In this document: piece after piece, positions 29,919-39,230 of the stretch
Layout of the letters: each line of letters opens with the position of its first letter
How positions within the stretch are numbered: the stretch's first letter is position 1
Origin: Paulinella micropora
Taxonomy: Eukaryota > Cercozoa > Imbricatea > Euglyphida > Paulinellidae
Assembly: GCA_019918135.1 (NCBI GenBank)
Contig: WBZZ01000550.1
Location: 27,760 to 91,759 of the forward strand
Direction: 5' to 3'
Length of the DNA stretch: 64,000 bases
Notes under the pieces: model-generated
What the model was told of the DNA's origin: nothing
What the model saw: the letters and a program-made list of their open reading frames with translations, nothing else
The model's database searches: none
Made by a program: the position numbers and the translations under genes

Positions 29919-30640
29919 TTAATATAAGCCTAACTCTCGCTGACTGTACGAGGGTGGGAGACGTAGCCTGACACAAGCGGAGGAGGCCCGCGCTAACACT
30001 GCGCTGAATCCGCGCGGGTCTGTCGTTTTTGCTAGCAGCTCAAGGACCACGTGCGGGGGAAGGAGGTATTCCGTCTTGTAGGTGGCTGTGCTTGGATCAA
30101 TTCCGAGCATATGAAGGTGTTGACTGGGGAATAGTAGTTCGTCGAGGTCGGACAGTGCTTCCCAACGCCCGACGTGTGCATAGTGTCGCAGCCTCGGTAG
30201 AGCCGGGAGGTTGGCTGCGGCCAGCTTATCGCGTACACCACCTTGTGGGTAAAGCTTTTGCAGCACCAGCGGCAGGCCGGTCCTAAACGTCAGGCTTGCT
30301 AGAGCTAAATAATCTCGAAACGCACCGTCGGCAGAGGCGGGCCTGGCCCCGTCATAATCAATAAGGGTCACGGTATTTGTTTGTACCAGAGCTCGCCGTT
30401 CTCCCCGGAGCCTGCAAAGTCAGCCCCGTCCACAATGTGCACGTAACCTACCCGCCCGCTTAGTTTTTTGCCTAGAAGCGCAGTGTCGTCGGTCGTTATC
30501 CACACGCAATACCCTCCGGGCAATAGCCCAAACTCGAAGCGCGTCACTTCAAGACAACATTGCACAATTGCCAGCGCGTAATGCCTGGTGGCTTGGCAGG
30601 GCACCTTGTCTGTGCAACCCCCCGCCCAGAGCATTTCCTT
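29919..30640 (-). pseudogene. Decayed protein kinase-like gene
   Basis: The minus strand carries a kinase-like C-lobe: LVQTNTVTLIDYDGARPA (the LIDYD block corresponds to the metal-binding Asp motif of the kinase/phosphotransferase fold), then a helical domain to a stop at 29919. Upstream, in another frame, lies an N-lobe-like part (FEFGLLPGGYCVWI, GYVHIVDGADF). The catalytic loop that should join them (HGDIHAHNIL in the fragment at 32935-33040) is deleted. It is therefore an inactivated gene. The closest general type seems to be the lipopolysaccharide- or aminoglycoside-kinase-like group with an HxDxxxxN loop; no precise family is claimed. Confidence 0.6.
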
Positions 30641-31267
30641 GTCTTTTGTTTGCTTCTATTGGGAGCGGAGAGATTGTGTTTCTGCTTTCTTCTCGGCACG
30701 GAAGAACCAACCGGGATCTAGCCTTATTGATTTCTGCCCGCGAGCCACCTTGAAAGACTCCGGGAGGGAGGCGCGGGGGGAAGAGTGGCGCGGGAGAGAC
30801 ACACCTGCAAGCACAGGCTGTCGGAGGGGACACAAAACTCTTCCTCTGTTAATAGATATGATTAAATTTCGGACGTGATATGGCTAAAAAAAGGCAGCTC
30901 CGTCGGAAAACTCGGAGGGCATTTGCCTTTTTTGTCCGTATCACGCGCCCCAGGCAAAACAGCAAGATTTTGCGCCAAGTGAACGTGCCGCTCCGGTCTC
31001 ATTCCGCGGGGTAACATAAATCAAATGTTTTCCCGCGGAAGAAAAACCGCGCACTAATTTTTTTTATGCGCAAATGACAAGTTGTTTCATGGACCCCCTC
31101 CCCTCCCCCTCCTCCCCGAGGAAAGAGCGGGGGGAGAGGAGGGGGCGGGGCAAGAAGAGGGAGCAGGGGAAAGAACTGGAAAGAAGAAGAGAAGGGGGGG
31201 GAGCACCCCCCTTCCCTTTCCTACTTGTTCTCAGACGGGGGACTAGACAATTAGTGCGCTGTACACC
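30640..31267. repeat. Intergenic repeats upstream of the 231-aa gene
   Basis: A family G element lies at 30855-30955, an ataaatcaaatgttttcccgc block at 31017-31040, a purine tract at 31120-31200, and an agacgggggactagacaatt block at 31235-31255. The segment at 30640-30830 shows weak protein-like character on the minus strand, possibly the start of the decayed kinase gene. Confidence 0.4.
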
Positions 31268-31963
31268 ATGTTATTTTTAGGTTTCTGTTTATCATTAGAC
31301 ATGCTCTTTGCCGCCCAACGACGACGACGTATGTCCGCCCGGGCAGCCCGTGCAGCTAAACGCGCCAAGCTGTTTGCTAACGAAGACGCATCAACCCCGC
31401 GACCCGACGAAGCCCTGGCCAAGCTCCAACTCGATTACAAGGCTGCGTACACGCGGTTCCAGCGGGCTAACAAATTGTTTGACGAGGACGTGGGTGGACT
31501 GTATGAAGTATTTGCAGGGGAGGACTTTGCTTATTTCTGGCCCTACATGCTCCCCGCGTGCTACGGCCCTCCCTTTGTATGTGCTGCGCCCTGGTCGACG
31601 CACGTTCTGCCTGACAGCCCCGAAGGAGAATCGGAGGCTGCGATCAAGAGATATCTGCTCTGGATGGATGGTTGTGCGTCGTGGCAAAAGCGAGTTCTTC
31701 ATCGCTTGCGGGAGGTGTGTGTACCCCGCCTGATCGCCAAGGTTGGCGAGGTAGAGGAAGAGTTAGCTAAGCTGAAGTATCCCAACGCACCAGCCACGCT
31801 CAGCGTGGGGTCCATGGACATTCTTCTGCGTGGTCGCGACTCGGTGCTGATCCCGGATGACGTGTACCGTGCCGAGCTGAAAGCTCTGCTCAAGCATTTA
31901 GCCGAATGCACAAACACATTGGCAGCAGCGCAAAAGTCGCAAGTGAACTGCCACAACAAATAA
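31268..31963 (+). CDS. Hypothetical helical protein, 231 aa
   Basis: The ORF has in-frame ATGs at 31268, 31301 and 31331. The longest form starts with a short hydrophobic stretch (MLFLGFCLSLDMLF). The third form starts with a basic, nuclear-signal-like segment (MSARAARAAKRAKL). The leader 31256-31306 is shared with 14826-14885, which suggests that the true start is 31301 or later. The body is predicted to be largely helical with Trp- and Tyr-rich patches (FAYFWPYMLPACYG) and a long helix at about 145-170. No family is recognised. Decayed genes lie on both sides. Confidence 0.5.
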   Translation: MLFLGFCLSLDMLFAAQRRRRMSARAARAAKRAKLFANEDASTPRPDEALAKLQLDYKAAYTRFQRANKLFDEDVGGLYEVFAGEDFAYFWPYMLPACYGPPFVCAAPWSTHVLPDSPEGESEAAIKRYLLWMDGCASWQKRVLHRLREVCVPRLIAKVGEVEEELAKLKYPNAPATLSVGSMDILLRGRDSVLIPDDVYRAELKALLKHLAECTNTLAAAQKSQVNCHNK

Positions 31964-31964
31964 T

Positions 31965-32275
31965 GCGTGCCAACCAGGACGCGCAGCCACAGCCCGCTGG
32001 TCCCGTTCGCGAGCGCCGCCGCGACAGTCGGGATGTTGGTGCCCGGCACGTCGACGAAGTACAGCCCTTGCGTGGTCGGGTACGCCAGGTCGGACTGGGC
32101 TACCGTGGTGCTGTTGTTGTCGCGCCACACCTGCCCCCGTAGAACTGGTCGGTCACGTCCGTGCCAAACGCGGTCCCGCACATATCGGTGGTTGGCTCGA
32201 CCGTGGCCTCCTCCGCGGCCGCCGCCGCGGTCCACGGCGGGATGTTGGCTTTGTGCCGAAGCGCCGAAATGGGAA
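31965..32275 (-). pseudogene. Fragment of a glycoprotein gene, frameshifted
   Basis: The minus strand encodes ATVEPTTDMCGTAFGTDVTD in one frame and, after a change at the C run near 32132, VWRDNNSTTVAQSDLAYPTT and LANGTSGLWLRVLVGTHYLL in another. Two N-glycosylation sequons (NNST, NGTS) and the beta-rich composition suggest an extracellular domain. No start or membrane anchor is present, so it is a fragment. Confidence 0.5.
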
Positions 32276-32392
32276 GGAGAAAAAAGGGGAAAAGAAGAGG
32301 GGAACGAGACGCCCTCCACTCAACCCCCGCGGGAAGTTCTCTGCAGGGATCTAGCACCTCGAAGCTGCGAGTGACTGAGCAAGAATGTAAAA

Positions 32393-32725
32393 GTGCCAAC
32401 TTTGGCTGGGGCCGCTCCGGCCCACTCGACGGTCGTACAAGAGCTTATTAAAACCATTCCGTATTGGATTGAAATCTTACCGCGAACAATCGTACAGCAA
32501 CGGGCGGCCCGCCGGAGCTGCGCTCCTGTACATGCGGCGGCGAAGCCGGCCAAGGTGCGCCACGGCGACGACTGCCCGCCTGGCACTGTCGACGATGTCC
32601 TCCAGACCCTGCGCTCTCTTTATAGTTTGTACAACAAGGAGCTAGCCAGGCTACAACGTCCCTTGCAGCTTTTGTCTTGTTTATATCGGTTTCGGTTTCG
32701 CCTAGCTACGAACCGACATCTCTAG
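32393..32725 (+). pseudogene. Fragment related to the 811-945 remnant
   Basis: The frame contains VVQELIKTIPYWIEILPR, which matches the end of the remnant at 811-945 (AQELIEAIPDWIEM), and then continues with an ordinary sequence (DDVLQTLRSLYSLYNKELAR) to a stop at 32725. No start is visible, since the upstream part is repeat-derived. It may be an intact C-terminal half. Function unknown. Confidence 0.4.
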
Positions 32726-32934
32726 AAATAGTATAAAAAAATTAAGCAGCAGTAAATTTTCTTTAAGTCATTACAATTTGTAACCTTTTTTAAATTAACT
32801 CCACAGTCCCCCTTTTGCTTTCTTTCTCTTTTTTTTTCTTGCCTCTCCTTAAAAGAAGGCTCCTGCAAAAAAAAGCCACCAGGTTCAAAGCGCGCTGCTG
32901 CCGCGCCGTCCTCTAGGATCGACCTGTTGCAAAC
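32726..32934. other. A/T-rich interval without a gene
   Basis: This is one of the few A/T-rich stretches. It has poly-T and poly-A runs (32745-32870) and no convincing reading frame. It could hold the 3' ends of transcripts from both sides. Confidence 0.3.
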
Positions 32935-33040
32935 AGAAGGCGGGCCTGGCCTTGTCATAATCGATAAGGGTCACTGTGTCCGCTTGTACTAAAATATTAT
33001 GGGCATGGATATCGCCGTGCGCCCTGGCTCGGCCACCCTG
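32935..33040 (-). pseudogene. Kinase catalytic-loop fragment
   Basis: The minus strand encodes HGDIHAHNILVQADTVTLID followed by YDKARPAF. This is the catalytic loop and metal-binding motif of the kinase whose decayed copy lies at 29919-30640, which lacks exactly the first part. Family A sequence (ctcggccaccctgcgcaagat) abuts it on the upstream side. It is a separate truncated copy. Confidence 0.65.
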
Positions 33041-33189
33041 CGCAAGATCAGAAAAATATGAAAAGAGGAGAAAAAAAAAATTCTGACAACCAAAGAGACA
33101 GAAGCGTACTCCCTGCTCTGCTCGCCACCGACGGGGACCTCGTCCCCCAGGCGCTGGCTGACGCCCCAACCTGACTCGCCTCGAACAGC

Positions 33190-35890
33190 TGTTCACTGAG
33201 GGGGAGGACGTCTTCCACACGGCGGCGTTTGGGCGTCTATGTGGGATTTTCTTTTGCGCAAGTAGAATTTGGCGCCAAATTGGCGCCTACGGTTGTTTTT
33301 CCGGGAAGGCTAAGACGCACTGCCTTTTCTGACCGTATCACGCGCCCTACCCTCCGGACGGCACCATTTGGCGCTAAATTTAGCAGGGGCTGTTCCGGAG
33401 ACCAGCAGAGAAACCGGACGTTTTCCCGCGGAGAGAAACGGTACGCCTTTTGTTTTACTCGCACGAAATGTTTTCGGCCCTCTTGCCTCCCCCTCCCCCC
33501 TTCCCTGACGGTGGGGAAGTGACAGAACGGAACGACGTAAGTGAGAGGGGCGACGCAAGTGAGAGGGGCGACGCAAGTGAGAGGGGAGGGGGAGGACGTC
33601 TTCCACACGGCGGCGTTTGAGCGTCTATGCGGGACTTTCTTTCGCGCAAGTAGAATTTGGCGCTAAATTGGCGCCTACGGTTGTTTTTCCGGGAAGGCTA
33701 AGACGCACTGCCTTTCTCGACCATATCACACGCCCTACCCTCCGGACGGTACCATTTGGCGCTAAATGAACCGGCCGTTCCGGAGACTAGCAGAGAAACC
33801 GGACGTTTTCCCGCGGAGGGAAACGGTACGCCTTTTGTTTTACTCGCACGAAATGTTTTCGGCCCTCTTGCCTCCCCCTCCCCCCTTCCCTGACGGTGGG
33901 GGAGTGACAGAACGGGACGACGTAAGTGAGAGGGGCGACGCAAGTGAGAGGGGCGACGTAAGTGAGAGGGGCGACACAAGTGAGAGGGGCGACGCAAGTG
34001 AGAGGGGCGACGCAAGTGAGAGGGGCAACGCAAGTGAGAGGGGAGGGGGAGGACGTCTTCCACACGGCGGCGTTTGGGCGTCTGTGTGGGATTTTCTTTT
34101 GCGCAAGTAGAATTTGGCGCCAAATTGGCGCCTACGGTTGTTTTTCCGGGAAGGCTAAGACGCACTGCCTTTCTCGACCGTATCACGCGCCCTACCCTCC
34201 GGACGGCACCATTTGGCGCTAAATTTAGCAGGGGCTGTTCCGGAGACTAGCAGAGAAACCGGACGTTTTCCCGCGGAGAGAAACGGTACGCCTTTTGTTT
34301 TACTCGCACGAAATGTTTTCGGCCCTCTTGCCTCCCCCTCCCCCCTTCCCTGACGGTGGGGGAGTGACAGAACGGGACGACGTAATTGAGAGGGGCGACG
34401 CAAGTGAGAGGGGCGACGCAAGTGAGAGGGGCGACGCAAGTGAAAGGGGCGACGCAAGTGAGAGGGGCGACGCAAGTGAGAGGGGAGGGGGAGGACGTCT
34501 TCCACACGGCGGCGTTTGGGCGTCTGTGTGGGATTTTCTTTTGCGCAAGTAGAATTTGGCGCCAAATTGGCGCCTACGGTTGTTTTTCCGGGAAGGCTAA
34601 GACGCACTGCCTTTCTCGACCGTATCACGCGCCCTACCCTCCGGACGGCACCATTTGGCGCTAAATTTAGCAGGGGCTGTTCCGGAGACTAGCAGAGAAA
34701 CCGGACGTTTTCCCGCGGAGAGAAACGGTACGCCTTTTGTTTTACTCGCACGAAATGTTTTCGGCCCTCTTGCCTCCCCCTCCCCCTTCCCTGACGGTGG
34801 GGGAGTGACAGAACGGGACGACGTAATTGAGAGGGGCGACGCAAGTGAGAGGGGCGACGCAAGTGAGAGGGGCGACGCAAGTGAAAGGGGCGACGCAAGT
34901 GAGAGGGGCGACGCAAGTGAGAGGGGAGGGGGAGGACGTCTTCCACACGGCGGCGTTTGAGCGTCTATGCGGGACTTTCTTTCGCGCAAGTAGAATTTGG
35001 CGCTAAATTTAGCAGGGGCTGTTCCGGAGACTAGCAGAGAAACCGGACGTTTTCCCGCGGAGAGAAACGGTACGCCTTTTGTTTTACTCGCACGAAATGT
35101 TTTCGGCCCTCTTGCCTCCCCCCCCCCCTTCCCTGACGGTGGGGGATTGTGACAGAACGGGACGACGTAAGTGAGAGGGACGACGTAAGTGAGAGGGGCG
35201 ACGTAAGTGAGAGGGGCGACGCAAGTGAGAGGGGCGACGCAAATGAGAGGGGCGACGCAAGTGAGAGGGGAGGGGGAGGACGTCTTCCACACGGCGGCGT
35301 TTGAGCGTCTATGCGGGACTTTCTTTCGCGCAAGTAGAATTTGGCGCCAAATTGGCGCCTACGTTTGTTTTTTCGGGAAGGCTAAGACGCACTGCCTTTC
35401 TCGACCGTATCACGCGCCCTACCCTCCGGACGGCACCATGTGGCGCTAAATTTAGCAGGGGCTGTTCCGGAGACTAGCAGAGAAACCGGACGTTTTGCCG
35501 CGGAGGGAAACGGTACGCCTTTTGTTTTACTCGCACGAAATGTTTTCGGCCCTCTTGCCTCCCCCTCCCCCCTTCCCTGACGGTGGGGGAGTGACAGAAC
35601 GGGACGACGTAAGTGAGAGGGGCGACGCAAGTGAGAGGGGCGACGTAAGTGAGAGGGGCGACACAAGTGAGAGGGGCGACGCAAGTGAGAGGGGCGACGC
35701 AAGTGAGAGGGGCAACGCAAGTGAGAGGGGAGGGGGAGGACGTCTTCCACACGGCGGCGTTTGGGCGTCTGTGTGGGATTTTCTTTCGCGCAAGTAGAAT
35801 TCGGCGCCAAATTGGCGCCCACGGTTGTTTTTCCGGGAAGACTAAGACGCACTGCCTTTCTCGACCGTATCACGCACCCTACCCTCCGGA
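33190..35890. repeat. 430-bp unit array 2 (six units)
   Basis: Junction motifs (ccggacggcaccatttggcg or close variants) lie at about 33355, 33742, 34199, 34641 and 35426, with an unusual junction near 34992 where a unit is shortened. Spacings are 387 to 460 bp and depend mainly on the number (about 3 to 7) of 18-bp gtgagaggggcgacgcaa repeats. Most units contain the palindrome aatttggcgccaaatt. Units at 33742 and 35426 share the same order of minisatellite variants, as do units at 34199 and 34641, which indicates higher-order duplication. All six frames stay open through the 18-bp repeat, so I do not call genes here. Confidence 0.88.
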
Positions 35891-35915
35891 CCGCGTGGCC
35901 GCCTCCCCGCTGATC

Positions 35916-36302
35916 ATGTGCGTCTTCAGCAAGAGCAAGGCTTATCCCCCCGAATCGGAGCTCAGGCGCCTGCTGCAGCCGCATGGACCGCGCGGCCTCA
36001 GCAACTTTGCCGTCCTTCAGTCAGGCCATGTTCGCTCCGGTTTTGACTCGGCCGCCCCGCTAGCGTTCCGCTCCGTCGAGCATGCGTTCCTGGCCGCCAA
36101 GTACCTGTTTAGCCAAGACTCGGCCACCTTTGCAGCGTTTGCGCGCTGGACAGAAGATGCCTGGTTTGCGCGGGGCGAGATATTGTCAAATTTTGGACGT
36201 GATATGGCTAAAAAGGCAATAACAAGTTTTTTCATGTCTCTCCCCCCTCCCCTCTTCACTTCTCTTCCCTCTCCCACTCCCTGTTCTCAGACGGGGGACT
36301 AG
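35916..36302 (+). pseudogene. NADAR-domain protein, truncated at its C terminus
   Basis: From ATG 35916 the protein shows a NADAR (YbiA-like) N-terminal half: GPRGLSNFAVLQ, then FRSVEHAFLAAKYLF and a helix. Known NADAR proteins remove ADP-ribose from guanine in nucleic acids or act on ADP-ribosyl compounds, and they occur in viruses as counter-defence or NAD-linked enzymes. After about residue 90 the sequence runs into a family G fragment (GRDMAKKA, from gacgtgatatggctaaaaagg) and repeat sequence, so the second half of the domain is missing. I judge it inactive. Array 2 ends directly upstream of the start. Confidence 0.65.
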
Positions 36303-36304
36303 AC

Positions 36305-36470
36305 AATTCGTGCGCGACGGGCGTTGGACATTAAGAGCCGGTTGAGCAAGCAGCCCGCCAAAGAACTTTGGTTTTCCGAGCTGCTACAGGTGCATGGGCC
36401 TGGCCACGACGGTCGAAGCGGAGGTACTGGTGCGGGCCGGGCTGCTGTTCTTTGCCCCCTGCCTCCTCCC
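36305..36470 (+). repeat. Duplicated gene fragment (copy of 25160-25335)
   Basis: Nearly identical to 25160-25335, with small indels (ctacaggtgcatgggcc here, ctacaggtgtgcatgggcc there). It reads partly as SRLSKQPAKELWFSELLQV. Confidence 0.5.
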
Positions 36471-36582
36471 TCTCCTAGTTCTCAGACGGAGAGGGGAGGG
36501 GGGGCAAAGGTATTGGTCGCGTTTTCGTTCCAACTAGGTAAAAGATACAGTTAACTTTTTCTCCCGCTGGCGAATTTCAAAC

Positions 36583-37016
36583 ATGGCCCAAAACCAAGGC
36601 GCCAGGCAGAGGGCGAGGGCGGCTCGGTCCGCCCGGGCGGCCGCGCAAGGCGACGCGCGCTACCAGTGCCACCTTGGGCTCTGCTACTCGCAAGGCGCGG
36701 GCGTGGCCCAGGACTTTACCCTAGCAGCGCAGTGGTATACACGGGCGCTCAGTTCCTGCTAGGTGCTTGTTACAAAAGGGGCCGGGGCGTTGCACAGGAC
36801 ACTGCCCAGGCAATGGATTGGTACAGACGCGCGGCTGCGCAGAACGACACCAGCGCCCTGCGGATGCTGGGCATACTGTATTATTTTGGCGACGACGGGG
36901 TGGCCAAGGACCGCGCCACGGCCAAGGAGTTCTTCACGCGAGCGGCCGCGCAGGGCGACGTCGGAGCCTTGTGGTGGCTTGCTTTGCGCTGGGGCATGCC
37001 CTCAGGCGCAGCATGA
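36583..37016 (+). pseudogene. Sel1-repeat gene copy with a frameshift
   Basis: ATG 36583 starts a frame almost identical to the gene at 16950 (YQCHLGLCYSQGAGVAQDF) but hits a TAG at about 36763. Another frame continues with LLGACYKRGRGVAQDTAQAM, DWYRRAAAQNDTSALRMLG and ILYYFGDDGVAKD to the end at 37016 (MPSGAA). It keeps the repeats missing from the 16950 copy, so it represents the fuller ancestor but is now broken. The upstream 80 bp are also shared with the 16950 copy. Confidence 0.65.
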
Positions 37017-37099
37017 AGGGGGCGGGGGCTTGAGGCCAAGACAGGGCCCGGGGGGGAGCGCCCCCCCCCCTCTCACCTTTGCTCTGAACCCCCCTGCCT

Positions 37100-37395
37100 C
37101 TAGGGAAGGTGAGAGGGCCAAAAAACATTTTCGTGTGAGTAAAAGGCCCGCGGGTTTCTCCCCCGCGGGAGAACGTCCGATTTCTCTGCTAGCCTCCGGA
37201 ACGGTCCCAGCTAAATTTGGCGCCAAATTGTGCCGTCTGGAGGAAGAAGGGTGCGTGATACGGTCCAGCCGGGCAGTACGTCTTAGCTTTCCCGAGGAAA
37301 CAGCCGTAAGCGCCAATTTGGCGCCAAAATCTACTTGCACAAAAAGAAAATCCCACACAGACGCTCGGCTGGGCCGCCGTGAGGAAGACCTGTTG
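37100..37395 (-). repeat. Single inverted copy of the 430-bp unit
   Basis: This is a diverged reverse-complement copy: tttcgtgtgagtaaaagg, cgatttctctgctagcctccgg, tttggcgccaaattgtgccg and, at the far end, ggaagacctgttgtagcc. Some 18-bp-like repeats (cctctcacctttgtcgcc) follow to about 37450. It is the only clearly inverted unit in the window. Confidence 0.65.
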
Positions 37396-37454
37396 TAGCC
37401 CTCCCTCTCACCTTCGTCGCCCCTCTCACCTTTATCGCCCCTATCACCTTTGTC

Positions 37455-38760
37455 CTCTGCTTATTCCTCCCCCCCCTCCCCTCGTCCCTCCTCAGAGCGC
37501 GTGCAAACGCGTTCTAAAAAAATTGTTGCTTTCCACTTTTCATATTCCCGCAGATATTTCCGCATATCTTTGCAGAGGGGAGAGGCAGGGAAGGAGCAGG
37601 GGCGCGCCAAGAAATGTAATTTACGCTGAATTAAAGCTCGACGGTGTCCTGTCCGTGCCATAGCTCGGCCACCGTGCGCAAGACCTGCGGAAATATGAAA
37701 AGAGGAAAAGAAAAATTTGTTTTGCCCGACAACAAAAAAAAAACAGACGAGGGAAGAAGGGGGGAGGGACTTGTCTCAAGGGAGAGAAGAAGAGGCAGAG
37801 GGAAGGGAGGGGGAGAGCACGAATTGTCTAGTCCCCCGTCCGTCTGAGCAGAGAGCGGGAGCGGGAGAGGGAGGGCAGGGGCGCGCTAAAAATTTACAAG
37901 AATTTAATAAAAAGTTTTACTGACAAGATTTCAATCTTGGCACTGAGACCCCAAAAGGGGGAGAGGGAAAAGGCAGAGGCCGCGCCAGGAAAACGTAATT
38001 TACGCTGAATTAAAGCTCGACGGTCGTACACTCAGGGCACTGAAAACTAAGAGCAGAGCACCGTGCTCCAGTACGACCTGCGGCGAATGAATGGGCAATG
38101 GTCAATGTGCCAGGAGGACAGGGGCCTCACTACCCCGAAAGTATCCTGTCCGTGCCATGGCCCGACCACCGTGCGCAAGGTCAGAAAAATATGAAAAGAG
38201 GAAAAAGAATTTTTTGTCCGACAACAAAGGGAACATACGGGAGGGGAAAAAGAAAGGGGGAAGGAGGGAGGAAGAGGAAGGTGGGAAGAAGGGGGCGGGA
38301 TGTGCTCCCTCTCGTCCTTCTGTCCCCCCCTGTCCACTGCTATATTTCCCCTCTCATCGTCCCTCCTCAGAGCGTGTGCAAACGCGTCCCAAAAAAATTC
38401 TTTTCCACTTTTCATATTCCTGCAGATATTTCCGCAGATCTTGCGCACCGTGCTCGAGCACGACCCTGCGGCGGATGGATGGCGCGGTGGTCATTGTGCT
38501 AGGGGGGCAAGGGGCCTCACAACCCAACGGCGTCCGGCCGTGCCATGACTCGGCCACCTTGCGCAAGGTAAGAAAAATATGAAAAATAGTGGAGCGCCAA
38601 GAATTTGTAAATTACGCTGAATTAAAGCTCGACAAAGTGAAGAAAAGAATACGCTGAATTAAAGTTGCACTTAACGTTGAGAACTAAGAAAGGGAGAGGG
38701 AAGGAGCAGGGAAGGGAAAGAGCATGGATTGTCTTAGCCCCCCCCCCGTTTGAAAATTTA
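37455..38760 (+). repeat. Family A and D repeats, forward orientation
   Basis: Forward family A copies lie at about 38055-38210 and 38440-38585, with partial ones at 37540-37575 and 37640-37700. Reverse-oriented family D elements lie near 37610, 37890, 38000 and 38610. No gene is visible. Confidence 0.6.
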
Positions 38761-39061
38761 GACAGGGAGATATAAGAGGGGGGGGCGCCCCGCTCTGAGG
38801 AGGATGTGCCGCGTGCTGCCCTTTCTCTCTCCTAGCTGTCTGCCGGTCTCAGGGGGATTTGCCTTCCTAGATTTCAATCCAATCCGATTTTTTTTTTGGG
38901 ATGCGTCTGCACGCGCAAACAAGGGACGAGGGAAGGGAGGGGGAGGAGAAAGAGGAAAGGGGGAAGAAGGGGAAGGGGAGTGATTCCCCCGCCCCCCTCC
39001 CTTCCCTCTATTCCCGTCCATCCGCAGCAAGGCTGCGCTGGAGCACAGTGCGCAAGATGTA

Positions 39062-39230
39062 AAAAAACTAACATTCTGTACCCCGCCGACTTTAGTAAAA
39101 GTCGGCGGGGCCGGGCAGTGTCAATATGGACAAGTGGGAAGTAATCTCTATTGGGAAATGCGTACAAAAATAGATACAGCAAAAACAAGAAATCGCCGAC
39201 AGCAAGAAAGGTTGTAGAGAGAGATGCCAA
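39062..39230 (-). other. Possible small membrane peptide
   Basis: The minus strand has an ATG at 39230 and a hydrophobic start (MASLSTTFLAVGDFLFLLYL). The frame stays open into repeat sequence, with no natural end. The island is non-repetitive, so a remnant gene or short ORF is possible. The perfect hairpin lies inside it. Confidence 0.2.
39081..39110. terminator. Perfect 13-bp-stem hairpin
   Basis: ccccgccgacttt and aaagtcggcgggg are exact reverse complements around a loop of four bases (agta). It lies in a unique island of about 160 bp between repeats. The function is unclear: a 3'-end hairpin of a lost gene, or a structured RNA element. Confidence 0.6.

Noticed and set aside
33766..34110. 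A gene family of SERGDA-repeat or PLTCVA-repeat proteins in the arrays
   Set aside because: An 18-bp repeat without stops leaves all six frames open. Several competing frames look equally repetitive, ATGs vary between units, and no frame shows selection that I can see.
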